DNA of 64,000 nucleotides from Limnoperna fortunei (Eukaryota > Mollusca > Bivalvia > Mytilida > Modiolidae), in the NCBI GenBank assembly GCA_944474755.1, contig OX104123.1, forward strand, positions 22,283,083 through 22,347,082, written 5' to 3'. The notes beneath the pieces were generated by a model, which was not told the DNA's origin, ran no database searches, and was given only the letters and a program-made list of their open reading frames with translations. Shown here one piece after another: positions 1 to 11,945 of this stretch (within the stretch, counting starts at the first letter, position 1; every line of letters starts with the position of its first letter). The translations under genes and the position numbers were made by a program.

Positions 1-406
1 AACCTACTGATTAAGTTCTATATTTCATATTTTCTCCTGCCAAATAAAATTTCATTAAATAGTTGTGAGTATATGGAACAAAATATTAGTTGTACCAGTA
101 ATAAGGTGGATCATTCTCTGAATTTTAATTTAATTTGTCACAGACACAGAACATTTGATTGATAGCTAAACGAGCATGGTGAGAGAGAAGTAGGTGTCTG
201 GTCAGTGTTGAATGGATGGATCCAATTGAAGGCAGGTTATGCGAGCTCTTTTTATGTGAAGACCAGAAGAGACTATATATTGATTACAGGAAGGCACGAA
301 ATAAGATACGTTTAAGTATGCAGTGCATTATTTTTGTTCTTGCCATAATACAGATAATTGCTTCCTTGGTATTTAAGAACTTCCGTCATCTGGGTTTTGT
401 TTAAAT

Positions 407-575
407 TTAGTGTTTAACACCTCTCTTTCAGCAATTTTCCAGCTATAACATGCTGCCAGTTTTTATTTTAAAGAGTAACTGATGAAAACCCCAACCTTAC
501 AGCAAGGAAACTGGCAATCCTTGTTAATTCAAGTTGCGAATTGAGCACACTCTGCCTGCATTAAAACTATAACCT
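407..575 (-). mobile_element. Decayed tRNA-type SINE body
   Basis: This stretch aligns by eye with the body of the SINE at 972-1190: a reverse-strand GTTAAAC end, the 'cagctat' core, 'gccagtttttatt' and 'gagcacactctgcctgca' (compare 'gagtacaccctgccccca'). The tRNA-like head is not visible. It is an old, diverged fragment on the minus strand and shows no coding potential. The identification rests only on similarity to the second copy in this window. Confidence 0.55.
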
Positions 576-971
576 TAGTAATTGAAAGGCACATGATCAA
601 TATATCAGACAATTGCTTACTTAACTACTGTGCTGTTTAGTACCCATCTGAGTTTATATAACAGTATATCAAATACTGGAAGCTCAATCTTCAAATTAGG
701 ATAAAGTGTTCAAATGAGTATTCAGCAAGCAAGCACAATACAGCCTACCACTAACTTACAAGGAAGACGAGGGCGTGTGCTTTTTTTTTTACAGAACTTT
801 AACTTTCCTATTGGGTAAATATTGGTACTAAGGATCAGAAACAAAATATTCTCTGGTTACAATCTTTTTTGTTTGGTGCAGATGAACAACAAACTCAATT
901 GTAATCAACACAAAAAGATATGAACATCTATACAGAAAAATCACATGGAAACTAACCAAAAATTGTTTTTG

Positions 972-1190
972 TTTGTATGATGTTTAACGCCACTTTATGC
1001 AATTTTTCAGCTATGTCATGTCGTCCAGTTTTTATTGGGGGAGGAAGCCTGAGAGAACCTCCAACCAATTAAGATTGGAGTCGAGTACACCCTGCCCCCA
1101 GTGAGACTCGAACCCGCAACCTCAGTGTTGACAGACCATGTGATCTATAGTAGACGAACTACCTTAACCACTCGGCCACCGAGGCCCCTT
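972..1190 (-). mobile_element. tRNA-derived SINE
   Basis: Read on the minus strand, the element begins with a tRNA-like head: the A-box-like TGGCCGAGTGG (1168-1178) and the B-box-like GGTTCGAGTCT (1104-1114) of an RNA polymerase III promoter, with Ser/Leu-type character. A tRNA-unrelated body follows, then a 3' end reading 'catagctgaaaaattgcat...tggcgttaaac'. That 3' end resembles the LINE tail found elsewhere in the window ('atagctgaaatattgct...ggacgttaaac'), so the LINE machinery probably mobilises it. The 'tRNA' is a SINE head and not a functional tRNA gene, because it runs into the body and lacks a proper acceptor end. Confidence 0.8.
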
Positions 1191-1199
1191 AAAAAATGA

Positions 1200-2754
1200 G
1201 AGCTAAAATCAAGGGATGATTAGAAATCTCCATTCAGACAAACTTGTAAATCACAAAACTAAAAACAACAAAAACTTGATTAACTGGAAGCCAATAAAAA
1301 CCAAGGGTGCACGGATGCACGAACTGTTCAATGCATGGCACATATTCTGAATTAAAATATATCTATTCATGTATATTTTACATCTAAATATATATTATTG
1401 TAATTGTGTTTGAACCAATAAATAAATAAATAAATAAATAAATATATTATATCAGTGGAACATGAAATATTGATAGGGTCTCCATCATTGATTGAACCTT
1501 CCATCCCCAGCTGAGGCAACATTTCATGGTCTACAGTTACAGTTTAGTATTACCTCGTTCTTAATTTAGATCTTCAATATCTTTCATTTTATTTTTAGGC
1601 TTGGTAGCCGTTCTGATCCATAATGTTGATCGTTTTACTTTTAGTGTTCGTGCAAATAAAGGAAAATATTTTGTCTACATTCTATTTTGACACGATAATT
1701 TGCAATATCGCACATTTAGACATGTTTTGCTGTGTGAATGCGACAAACAAAAGGTCACAGAGAACAAACGAAAGTGGTTAACCCCCCCCCCTTTTTTATA
1801 GGTCATTATGCATTGAAATGTGTTCATTTCAATGATTCTATTGTGAACACCTTATAAAAGTTTAATTTACTTTATATATAAAAATAGAAACGCACGACAC
1901 GTTACATTTGAAGATGAAAACGTTTTATGTTGTATGTTCGTGCTGTCTAAACTTGTTAATAGTCGTCTCCCCTGGTACTTAATCATGCAAACGTTTGTAA
2001 GCAATGACCTTCATTTTTCTCATTGTAGACGTCAACTTACTTTTGTCAGCCCTACCTTTTTCATCGTACTAATTAACACTTGTTATGTCTCATTCTTTTT
2101 GGAAAACCAGCAAGAATCGTTTTTTAAATGGCGATAGATCCTCGCATGTATCTATACAGTGCTATTTGCTGAAGAATGTCAGTAATGCATGGGCTTGTTG
2201 CATCGTCGATAGTTTTTCATGGATTTAATTATTTTCCAGCAACCTGCATGACTATCGCCAGTTAATTCATACAACTAGATGCAATTACGAATGTACTGGT
2301 GAAATTTCATGCTACAAAAATGACATTAAAAGGTAGGGCCAACGCGAAATATAAAATTCGTAGTTATAAATAAAAATGGTCACGTGATCATCAAAGGGCA
2401 ATTCGTTGAAAGTGAAAGTAGAGATAATGCTATTAGAAGTATCCCTATTTAACATCTTATAGTCAAAATTGAAAATATATTTGTTGTTTGACTGTTTTCT
2501 GTCACGAAAATTTGATGAATTTAATGCTCGTATTTCTTCCATATTTCTTAAATACGCCTTAACATACCCGCGCTGTTACAAAAATCAATGTATAGTATAA
2601 AATTGTCAAGTTGTACAAATATTTTCTACTTTATGAGTTTATTGTGACAGTCGCTGATTAATAATTAGAAATATTTTATAATAATGGTTGGTTAAAAAAT
2701 AACTAGAAATATTTTATTAATTAGTTGGTTATGTTATTTTGCTTTAATTACTAC
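1200..2754. other. Unassigned noncoding DNA
   Basis: Apart from the AAAT microsatellite and a short C-tract near 1783, this AT-rich stretch holds only short open frames without recognisable domains. I see no gene, tRNA or structured repeat here. Confidence 0.5.
1418..1444. repeat. AAAT microsatellite
   Basis: About six perfect AAAT units lie in AT-rich DNA. No coding context is visible. Confidence 0.9.
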
Positions 2755-2767
2755 AACTATCATAATT
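2755..2767. repeat. Target-site duplication, 3' side of L-A
   Basis: The 13 bases aactatcataatt recur exactly at 8878-8890, immediately beyond the other end of the LINE copy. This is the signature of target-primed reverse transcription. Confidence 0.92.
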
Positions 2768-2991
2768 GATTGATTGATTATTTGTTGTTTAACGTCCAGC
2801 AAGCATATTTCAGCTATATTCAGGACGTGAAAATTATAATTTTTAAGTTGTTAGTATTTTAAATTAGTAGTACGTCATGCCTCCCTTTTATACTAAAACT
2901 TGATCTCATACAATAATATGAGAATATATATACAGATACAAATGGTAGTTAAAACAATAAAAAGTATCAATCTTCACAATTAATAGTGAAA

Positions 2992-5900
2992 TTAAATTTT
3001 GCTATATAAATTAATTTCTTTCAAGAACTTTAAAATTGTGTCGCCTGCGACAGTTTTAAATAAGTTAAAAAACGTATCTACAGAATAGAAACGTTCCCGA
3101 ATGTGGGCCACGTCCACACAGTCCATCAAGACATGCTTGATGGTGTATGGACTGTTGCATGGCACACATTCGGGTCGTGGCTCATTATTTAAAATATAAC
3201 TATGTGTCGTCCTGGTATGACCAAGACGACACCGTGTTAAAACAACTTGGTCTCTGCGACTTCTAAAACTTTTAAAATTACTTGTGTGCAGTAGTGGCTG
3301 GATCTCATTAAGTTTATTATGAACTTGTAGATCCCAACCACTCTGCCACAAACTAGAAATATATTTAAAAATTATTGGTTTAAAATCAGTAAAAGGAATA
3401 TCACAGTTTATAATACTATTCTTAAGGGCATTCTTTGCCTCCTGATCCACGACTGTGTTCCCTTGGATTCCAACGTGACTTGGGATCCAGAAAAACACAA
3501 CCTCTTTTCCCACAGCTTTTAAAGATTTGTAAATTTCAATAATTTTTAAAAAATAATGGTTTTTAATTTTGAAATTTTGAATAGCAAGTAGACAAGACAG
3601 GGAATCTGAGCAGATAATAAATTTGCACTCGTCTGACGAAGCAACTATTTTCATGGCAAGAAGAATAGCTTGCGCCACAGCAGTAAATACGGATGAGGCA
3701 GACGGGAGACGACGAGTCTCAACACGCTCTCCGAAGACAGCGGCCGAGGCAACTTTATCGTCATCTTTTGACCCGTCTGTATAAATAGTACTGTAGTCAG
3801 GGTAACATGATTTAATTTCTGCAAAATGTTGTTGTATTATTAACGGGTTTGTTTCTGACTTTTTATGTTTTTGTAAATCAAAAATAAATACCGGTTTGGG
3901 GTTTAGCCAAGGGGGATTTCGTGGAATCCCGATTGCAGCAATTTCATCTAAATTTATACCTGAATTTTCTAAATGAGAATTAATTCGAATGCCAAAAGGT
4001 TGAATTTTGTTTGGATGTTTTTCGAAAATGGTTTGATAAAGAGGTTTGAAAACACAGTCGTGGGCGGGGTTGCCAGGATATGCCTTTAATTTGGTTGCAT
4101 ATTGCAAAGCGAGCTTTATTCTTCTTTGATACAAAGAAGGCTCGCCTGCTTCTACATATAAGCTGTCTATAGGTGTGGTTCGGAAGGCTCCAAGGCATAG
4201 TCGCAATCCTTGATGATGAATCGTATCAAGGATTTTGACATATGACTTGCGAGCAGAACCATAAATGAAACAACCATAATCCAATTTAGATCGAACCGGC
4301 GATCTATAAAGATTAAGTAAAACGTCGCACTCAGCACCCCAGTCGGTACTGGCTACAACTTTTAAAATATCTAATGCCTTTAGGCATTTATTTTTTAACA
4401 TTTTGATATGGGGAAGAAAGGTGAGCTTCGAATCGAATATTAAACCAAGAAAAGTAGTTTCTTTCACAATTTTTATAGGATTATTATATAATGTAAGTTC
4501 GGGATCTGGATGCATTTTTCTTTTGTTACAAAAATGCATGCCAACAGTTTTGGAAGTGGAGAATTTAAAACCATTCTCCATTGCCCATTTTTCTATTCTA
4601 TTTAAACATAACTGTAGTTGACGTTCATGATTATTCATGTTTTTTCCTCGATAACATATAAGAAAATCATCAACATACAAAGAACCATCAATATTATCTT
4701 TCAAGACTTGAGCAAGACTATTAATTTTTATACTGAATAAAGTAACAGAGAGAATGCTACCTTGAGGAACACCCATTTCTTGTTCAAAAGGGTCAGACAT
4801 AGTTGAATTTACACGAACTTTAAATTCTCTATCAGACAAAAAATTAGAAATGAAGGTAGGAAGTCTACCTTTCAACCCCATATCAAAAAGATCTTTTAAA
4901 ATGCCATACTTCCAAGTTGTGTCGTAAGCTTTTTCTAGATCGAAAAAGATCGACACAACATGTTCATTTTTGGCAAATGCGTTTCTTATGTATGTTTCGA
5001 AACGCACCAGATGATCTAGGGTACTTCGCCCTTGTCTAAATCCACATTGGTTATTGGACAGAAGGTTGTTTGATTCTAAAATCCAGACAAGGCGATCATT
5101 GATCATCCTTTCCATTGTTTTACAAAGACAGCTTGTAAGGGCTATAGGCCGGTAGTTGGACGCTTCCGAGTGATTTTTTCCTGGTTTCGGAATAGGCACA
5201 ACAGTGGCCATTTTCCAAATAGATGGTAAGTCACCCGTTTCCCAAATGTTGTTAAGAAGATTCAGAAGACATTGGAGAGAAGATTGTGGGAGATGTTTGA
5301 GAAGTTGATAATGGATGTCATCTGGGCCAGATGCTGTATCGTGAGATTTGTTCTATGAAGTTTTTAGCTCTTCCAAAGAAAAAGGTTTATTATAATCTTC
5401 TAAATTTTTTGATTGAAAATTAAGTTTTGATTTTTCTTTTTGAATTTTGATCTGCTGAAAATTGGGATGATAATTTTCAGCAGAGGAGTGTGTTGCAAAT
5501 GTTTCGGCCAATTTATTTGATATGTGTGACTCTGATGTTAACAAGTCTTGTCCATCCTTCAAATGATGGACATTTGCTTTACTGTTTTTACCTTTAATTT
5601 TACGAATCACGTTCCAAATTTTATTCATAGGGGTATGGTTATTTAATTTAGAAACAAAGTTACGCCAAGAGGAGCGTCGTCTTTGTTTCGTTACCCTGCG
5701 AGCTTTCGCTCGAAAAATTCGGAACTGGTTAAGATTATTTTGAGTTGGGTGTTTATTAAAGCGTCGTTCGGCCTTTTTCCAGTCCTTAATAGCGTCCTCA
5801 CAGCTGTCATCGAACCATGGTTTACTAGGATGCTTTGGATTTGTCGAAGTCTTAGGAATAGTTTCGTCAGCAATTGAAATAAGTGTTTCATTAAATTTTA

Positions 5901-6674
5901 AAATTGGATCTGAAATAGTTTCAAAAGTATCCGAGTTAAGTCGCTCTATACAGAATTTTTCAAATAGAGGCCAATTGGCCTTGCCAAATTTATACCGAGC
6001 GACTCGTTCTGTGTTTGACGAGTGTAAAGATTGCAAGATAATGGGAAAGTGATCACTGCCACAGAGATCGTCATGGACTTTCCATGAGAAATCGGGCAAC
6101 AGAGAAGGATCTGCTATTGTTAGATCAATAGCCGAGTATGATCCATTCCCAGGATATAAATATGTATTAGTTCCATCATTTAAAATGCACAGATCTTCAT
6201 GATTCATTAAGCTTTCAATAATTTTACCTTTATCGCTTATTGTGTTACTGCCCCATAACGGGTTGTGTCCGTTGAAGTCCCCAAGTAATATATAAGGGGT
6301 CGGAAGCTGATCAGTAAGATGTTTCAACTGATTTAAATTTAATGAAGAATTTGGAGGGATATACACAGAGCATAAAGTAATTGTTTTGTCAAAAGATATT
6401 CTAACAGCAACCGCCTGAAGATCAGTGTTGAGATCCACAGGGCTATGTAGAACTTGGTCTTTTACAAAAATGGTAGAGCCGCCAGCAGCTCTATCATTCT
6501 CGTCTACATATGTGCTGTATATAGAGTAGTTTTTTAAAGATATGTTATCACTTCGTTTTAGGTGGGATTCTTGGAGGCAAAATGCAACAGGAAGAAAGGC
6601 TTGAACTAATAAAAAGTAATTTCAAGAAAATTAATCTTAAGACCTCGACAATTCCATTGTATTATTGTACCCAT
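2992..6674 (-). pseudogene. LINE ORF2 polyprotein (EN-RT-RNase H), broken
   Basis: ORF2 starts at the ATG at 6672-6674, which overlaps a TAA as TAATG. Two extra T residues near 6610 shift the frame compared with L-D. The frame then runs to an in-frame TAG at 5353-5355, where L-D has a Leu codon, and continues from there to the stop at 2992. The endonuclease part shows GDFNGHNPLWGS and GSDHFP. The RT part shows NYRPIALTS, FFDLEKAYD, GVPQGS and YVDD. The RNase H part shows YTDGSK, CSDSLS and SHVGI. The glutamate found at the second RNase H catalytic position in other copies is a valine here (GTG codon at 3675-3677). A C-terminal Cys/His cluster (CVPC...HVLMDC) ends the protein. ORF2 normally nicks the target and copies the element RNA. 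This copy cannot make a full product. Confidence 0.9.
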
Positions 6675-6901
6675 TATGGTCGGCGAATAGGGGAATAGTT
6701 AACAGTTTTTTGGGGGCGATTCCGGCGGTTTCTGCTGTGGGATCTACTTTTAGATCCAGTATCTGGGGTAGTGTATCCATGGAATCACTCCAGATGGTAG
6801 TGTCTAGATGATCTAGACTACCAAACCTGTTGTGGACCTTAATGGGATCCCGCAGCAGTTTTGGAGTACGATCTCCTTTTTGATTTGAGTTTTTATTTGA
6901 G

Positions 6902-8005
6902 TTAGAATTTACATTGGAGTTGATATTTTTTGAATTTTTTTGGGCTTCTTGAAGAATTGGTTGAGGATTGAGAGAGTGCTGAAGATGTAGCAGTTTGAGA
7001 GGGTGCTGAAGACGTAGCAGTTTGAGAAGATGAAGATTTTCTTAAAGATTTAATGATTTTGTCAGTTGTTGTAACTGTTAATTTTGAAGGTTCCTGTTTG
7101 TCAATAGGCCAGGTGATGATTGTCTGCGTTTCAACTGAAGTTAGAACGCGTTTGGCCACACTGGCGTATGACGTTGATGCATGAGTCGATGGATTATTCG
7201 TTGCATTATACAGACGACGAGCCTCAGGGTAAGAGATGTTTTTTTCAGTTTTTAACTTTTGTATTTCTTTTTCCTTTTTAAAATGATGACAATCCTTGGG
7301 TGAGGACATGTTGGCTTCACCACAATTGGCACACTTTGGAGTTTTGGTGCAGGTAAAGCCCTCATGTCCTTCTTCTGCACACTTAAAACAGGTCAAGTGA
7401 CCTCTGCATTGTCCCTTCCCATGGCCGAACTTTTGACATTTAAAGCAGCGCACAGGGTTGGAGATGTATGCGCTGACTTTAACATTGTAGAGACCGATTT
7501 TTATTGATGAAGGGACAGATGGAGTATTAAAGTGCAGAAGGAAGGTATTCAGTTTGACCTGAACACCTTCTCTGTTGGCTACGAATCTTTTTACTTTTGT
7601 AATACCCTGAGGTTTAAGTTCTTCACAAATTTCGTCATCTGTAAGCTCAGAGAGATCTTGGTCTCTGTAACGAATAATACCTTGGCTGGAATTTAAAGTT
7701 CTATGGGGAGAAGAAGAGATATTTAAGTCATGAATTTTATTTAATTTTAACAAAGATTGTTGTTTCTTTGAACATTCAATTAACAAAGAGCCTGATTTCA
7801 TTTTTGTTACATTTTTTACATCTCCTGCACAACCCTTAATAGTTTTTTCAATTACAAATGGAGAAATTTTGGATAAAGGTTTATTTTGGTCAGTACTAGT
7901 TAGAACAATAAATCTTGACCACTGCTCATCATCAACCACTTCTTCAAGAGGAATGTTATTTTTTCTTTTTTTTGGACCATTTTTAATTTCTATTTCTGAA
8001 GCCAT
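6902..8005 (-). CDS. LINE ORF1, RNA-binding zinc-knuckle protein
   Basis: The 367-residue frame starts with MASE, at the same place as the MASK starts of L-D and L-E. The N-terminal half corresponds to the RRM-like region of I-type ORF1 proteins. Three Cys/His knuckles follow, the first two CX2CX4HX4C (CFKCQKFGHGKGQC, CFKCAEEGHEGFTC) and the last CANCGEAN-type. In this copy the histidine of the third knuckle is replaced by Asn (GEAN against GEAH elsewhere), which would weaken metal binding. A Ser/Thr-rich tail then ends early in a short Lys/Tyr/Gln sequence. L-E shows that the original frame continues about 100 residues further, so the C-terminus is frameshifted at an A-run. The role is binding of element RNA to form the retrotransposition particle. 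Confidence 0.85.
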   Translation of the reverse strand: MASEIEIKNGPKKRKNNIPLEEVVDDEQWSRFIVLTSTDQNKPLSKISPFVIEKTIKGCAGDVKNVTKMKSGSLLIECSKKQQSLLKLNKIHDLNISSSPHRTLNSSQGIIRYRDQDLSELTDDEICEELKPQGITKVKRFVANREGVQVKLNTFLLHFNTPSVPSSIKIGLYNVKVSAYISNPVRCFKCQKFGHGKGQCRGHLTCFKCAEEGHEGFTCTKTPKCANCGEANMSSPKDCHHFKKEKEIQKLKTEKNISYPEARRLYNATNNPSTHASTSYASVAKRVLTSVETQTIITWPIDKQEPSKLTVTTTDKIIKSLRKSSSSQTATSSAPSQTATSSALSQSSTNSSRSPKKFKKYQLQCKF

Positions 8006-8877
8006 GTTGAAAGATTACGGTTCACCACCCTTGTCACCCACCCGCCACGGAGTGCCAACAGGGGCGATGCTTGTCTCTGCGGATCACCAGCAGAAAGCAT
8101 CAGGTGTTCCAAGGGTGGTATACTCAAATAGATGAATTTCTTCACGAACGCAAGCTTCGTGCCAGAATTAACTGGCGAAACAACCGTTCGAAACTCTATC
8201 TACTCGATTGACCCATGAGCCACCGCCTTCTTAACAGCTTGTATCTGAAAAACTTTGGAACTGAAATTCACAGGATATCATCAAGTGATAAGAAAAATGA
8301 CGACAAGCTTGTTAAGGGCTCGGCATGACCAGCCGATTGACCGAACCGGGTCCATCCGGTCTCCCGTCTAGTTGAAGTCAGGGCCAAAGTGGTGTATTGA
8401 AAATCAAACCCGCCGACCCGCACTAATGGATGCAGCAGAGAGTGATCTCTCAACCACCAGGATCCCTTCCTCCACCATCACGGGTTGCAACACACGGCAA
8501 ACATGTCGCCTCTATAAAGCTGAGGAAGCTTTGCCCTTCTTTGCAAATCCTGTAAGGAAGCCGTCTATTAAATGGTACATACATTTCATGGAACAGTTTG
8601 AAGGAAAAATGTAATAGAGTAGCTTAAATGATAAGGATTCACAAAGGGCAAGACGTGACATGCCGATTCATCGAAGTCAGGGCTAACTCGATTTCCCGTC
8701 TAGAAAAAGTAAGGGTTCAGTAAGTTATCGGGACCGTTTACCCGGCCTACTGAAATCCCGTCCTGTAATCGACACGGGTCGCAACACACGGCAAGTGTTA
8801 CCTCTGTTAGCAGACTCTTACTGCAGGCTGAGGAAGCCGTGGGCCTATTCTCCTGTGCCCCGGGGCTCACACGGGGT
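8006..8877 (-). promoter_or_regulatory. L-A 5' UTR with repeated units
   Basis: This region is GC-richer than the rest of the window and matches the L-D (49563-50448) and L-E (61874-62774) leaders nearly end to end. It begins 'accccgtgtgagccccgggg' on the minus strand. It contains diverged repeats of a ~315-bp unit, marked by 'gtgtgttgc', 'tagacggga' and 'aaggcggtggct'. LINE 5' UTRs carry the internal promoter, so promoter function is inferred from position and not from a recognised motif. Confidence 0.65.
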
Positions 8878-8890
8878 AACTATCATAATT
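8878..8890. repeat. Target-site duplication, 5' side of L-A
   Basis: This is an exact copy of aactatcataatt at 2755-2767. It abuts the first base of the LINE leader. Confidence 0.92.
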
Positions 8891-9241
8891 ACCGTAATGA
8901 CTTTCCTTACAAACATTATCAGTACTAACTCTTTTTTTATTATGATTAAATAATCAAAGATTTGTTTTTAATCATAAAAACACCAAAAGAATATACAAAC
9001 TTACAAATTAAAGTTAATTAGGTTAAAAAATTCCGACATAGCTATCTGATTTAATTTTGATTTTTTACTACAACAAAAAACAATTATTATGTTCTTATTT
9101 TTTTCTTTTAAGGTTTGACATCAATCAACATACTAACGAATTAAAAACTGCAACAAAATATTGTAGGTAATAAAAAGTATAAAAAAAGAAAAATATTAAT
9201 ATAGAGTTATAAATGCTTGCATGACAGTTCATGTTTGGCCT
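8891..9241. other. Unassigned AT-rich DNA
   Basis: This is AT-rich flanking sequence between L-A and the 0.5-kb retroposon. I see no coding or repeat signal in it. Confidence 0.5.
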
Positions 9242-9624
9242 TCCTTAGTGATCACCCCGGGTGGCGGATAGGGGAGACCCTCTCGTTGGGGGGTTGTCAG
9301 GTCATAATACGGAAAACCTGATCGCGGACCGTAGTGGGTAACGTGTTTGAAGAGTGCCACGCTCCTTGCACGATAAAGACCCCTTTTGTAGATTTCGAAA
9401 AAGAGACGGCTCATTGTAGCCGCTACAAAAGGCTAAATTTTCCGTCCCTATCCAAAACTCCATACTTTTGCAGTGGCAGTCAAAATTGTATTCCCTGTGA
9501 CCCATCCCACCCTTTTTCCTTTGATTTATTGTTTGTTATCTTGTTCCCGTCCTGAATATAGCTGAAATATTGCTCGCTGGACGTAAAGCAGGCATCCAAT
9601 CAATCAATCAATCCTTAGTGATCA
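9242..9624 (+). mobile_element. 0.5-kb retroposon, 5'-truncated, with TSDs
   Basis: The element body (9255-9611) is flanked by exact 13-bp repeats tccttagtgatca at 9242-9254 and 9612-9624. It matches the 3' three quarters of the complete copy at 60255-60770, starting at the 'ccccaggtgg' point of that copy. It ends in 'cgtcctgaatatagctgaaatattgct', a ggacgt box and CAAT repeats, the same tail as the LINE. It has no long frame. The 5' truncation plus duplication show movement by target-primed reverse transcription, presumably by LINE ORF2. Confidence 0.88.
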
Positions 9625-11195
9625 TTACATGATTTAAGAAAACTCAGATTGTTACAACTAACGAACTTTTAAGTTGTTCATTGTGTAAATATAATTCATT
9701 TAATTAAAGTATTTTAAGTCTGTTACTTTTCGCACAAGTTTACTGTGAATTGTATATATGGAGCAAACTGCAATATCATAAATGTTCATTGAAGAACGCA
9801 AATATATGATATTATTATTGCCCAATATACAAAGTATGCAAAACAATTCACCCAGGTACTGCCAAGTTATTTGAAATGCCCAGCGCCTTCGTCTTAAGTG
9901 GACACAAAATGCCATTTTCTCATAAAACAAACCCTGCAGCAGACTACATGGGACCCTCACAGAGTTTCTGCCTATTTGTCTATCCTATAAATATTATAGA
10001 TGTGTCGTTAGTTAACGTCTTGTCGTTTTAAATATAGCTTAAATAATGATCCTGGTCATTAAAAGAGCCTTTGAAAGACTTGACGCAAAATACGGATAAT
10101 AGCTAATAAAACTGACCTTGAATAAGATTTAACAGACCTGAAGTACACGGCAATTAATAATCAAATAAGTATTCTGGTGCTTTTGTGCATTAGGAAAATA
10201 GAAATTAATTTGGTAAATTGGAAATTGTTATTGTTTAGACCTTGTGTTGTAAATATGGCACTGTATAAATAAAGATGTGTTAGCAGATAAAAAGGGCAAT
10301 CAATTATTTCTTTAAAAGTCAAACATTACCAATGGAAAGTTTGTTATACCTTCCTCAATTAAATTCGGTTAACATAATAATTCTTTCTCTGTCCCTCTGT
10401 ACGTCAGCTTCCTTCTTGTATACAATTAAGGCGATACTAGTAATTAACACATTGTTTCTGTGATTTGTGTTCTCAAACCTATTTTATTTTAACTGATTTT
10501 TTAATGAACTGTGGTTTAATGTCTAATGAACAAAATAGCCGAACCGTCACTTCTAATTGATTCGTTTATTAAGGGAGTGCCTGGCTTAGTGTCGAAAGTT
10601 TTAATTTTCCAGTCAGACACAAACTTAGGTTCATTGACATGCACATAAGGCACACGCGCGTTCAATGTGATCTCGGATATGGGCCATTCGAATTATGTGG
10701 CTTTCTAATATTTTTTTCGCTTGACAACAAGTCATCTAAATATGAATGTCAAAATGTTACCACAAGTTATATTTTAGAGTTACATTTGTAGCAAACATCC
10801 ATATTGGTACTTATCAAAAAGTGCAAATAAAGATATAGTTTCCTGATACACCACCCGTGTGGGACCAGGATCACTGGAATTTACTGCAATACCTTTAAGG
10901 TCCGAAACCTGCATTTATTTATTACCTTAAGGAGATTGAAGTCCGACCCCGATCCTTTATTACTACAGTAATATGTTGCATGCATAACGTCATTCTATCC
11001 TGACCACAGTGAAATTAATACAGACTGATCTACGCCATTCTTCTTGTCTTAAAAATTTCTACGTCACATTAGAATAAAATCATTATCTGACTCCTTATGA
11101 TTAAAAATGTCTTCTTAAAATACTTATATACATAATTTGTAAATGCCTTATTACTGTTTGTAAAGATGTTGTGTTTTTAGTGGATTGATGAATTA
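9625..11195. other. Unassigned noncoding DNA
   Basis: This is AT-rich sequence without a supported gene. A GC-richer patch near 10850-10970 has small inverted segments but no clear element boundaries. Confidence 0.5.
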
Positions 11196-11458
11196 ATTGC
11201 ATGCTTGTTTTACTTCCAGCGAGGAGTATTACAGCTATATTCAGGACGTGAATAAGTCAACAAAAATTTATTCTACGCAAAAAGGGGTTGGGATGGGACA
11301 CAGAGAACACAATTTAGACTGCCATTGAAAAAGTATGGCCTTTTCGGTTTTTTCCAAACATATAACTCGATACGATTCGCAGTCACGCTTTCTGTATTAT
11401 GACCTGACTATCCCGAACAAGGGTCTTTTGATCCGCCACCTGGGGTCGAGCTGAGCTG
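11196..11458 (-). mobile_element. 0.5-kb retroposon fragment
   Basis: Read on the minus strand, the fragment has the family tail ('cacgtcctgaatatagctg'), the 'tgtcccatcccaacccctt' segment and the 'gtcataatac' region. The middle part is shortened against the 9255-9611 copy. It is a decayed, internally deleted copy with no coding capacity. Confidence 0.7.
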
Positions 11459-11474
11459 TTATGTGGGTTCGAAC

Positions 11475-11540
11475 ACATGATTAATTGATTGCTGGTTTAC
11501 GTCCAGCAAGCACTATTTCATCTATATTCAGGACGTGATA
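11475..11540 (-). repeat. Isolated LINE/retroposon 3' tail
   Basis: About 65 bases match only the shared 3' tail on the minus strand: CAAT-like end, ggacgt box, 'atatag' core and cacgtcctg. This is either an extreme 5'-truncated insertion or a remnant left by a later rearrangement. Confidence 0.65.
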
Positions 11541-11579
11541 ATTAGAACAAATTAACATATTTGATTATAAACAAACATT

Positions 11580-11935
11580 TAATATCCCTCCCTGGGACCA
11601 TACTGGATGGGTTCCCAGTGCCCGACCCACAGAGCAGCCCAGCGCGTCCCCTGGTGGCGGATAGGGGAGACCCTCTCGTTGGGGGGTTGTCAGGTCATAA
11701 TACGAAAAGGCTGACATCGGACCGTAGTGGATAACGTGTTTGGAGAGTGCCACGTTCATTGCACGATAAAGACCCCTTTTGTAGATTTCGAAAACGAGAA
11801 GGCGCATTGTAGCCGCTACAAAAGGCTAAAACTTTCGCCCCTACCCAAAACTCCATACTTTTCCAGTGGCTATCAAAATTGTATTCCCTGTGACCCATCC
11901 CACCCCCATTTACCGTTGATTTATGGTTTTGTCGT
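11580..11935 (+). mobile_element. 0.5-kb retroposon copy lacking its tail
   Basis: The sequence is close to the 9255-9611 copy over 'ggtggcggataggggagacc', 'gttgtcaggtcataatac', 'gtagccgctacaaaaggct' and the 'gacccatcccacc' block. It also extends further 5', with 'cccagtgcccgacccacag'. The shared LINE-like tail is missing at the right end, so this copy is truncated or deleted there. Short open frames inside it are not coding. Confidence 0.78.
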
Positions 11936-11945
11936 TTAAAAGATA

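Larger units (their letters stand above)
2768..8877 (-). mobile_element. Full-length I-superfamily LINE copy (L-A)
   Basis: This is a complete non-LTR retrotransposon on the minus strand, bounded by 13-bp target-site duplications. In element order it has a 5' UTR (8006-8877), ORF1 (6902-8005), ORF2 (2992-6674) and a 3' tail of the 'tagctgaaatatgc...ggacgttaaac' type ending in CAAT repeats. Endonuclease, RT and RNase H together place it in the I superfamily (I/Nimb-like). The clade is a judgement from motifs, not a tree. The copy is dead: ORF2 carries a frameshift near 6610, a nonsense codon at 5353-5355 and a catalytic change in RNase H. Confidence 0.92.

Noticed and set aside
216..404. 62-residue plus-strand frame with a hydrophobic C-terminal segment
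   Set aside because: No recognisable domain, no splice or promoter context and typical chance length. It lies just before a decayed SINE. Not called as a gene.
1095..1190. tRNA gene on the minus strand
   Set aside because: The A and B boxes are present, but the sequence continues into a SINE body with the LINE-like tail and lacks a tRNA acceptor end. It is a SINE head.
9229..9555. Several short frames over the 0.5-kb retroposon (also at 11565-11988 and 60253-60572)
   Set aside because: They lie in different frames and strands in different copies and change with every indel, so they are not conserved proteins.
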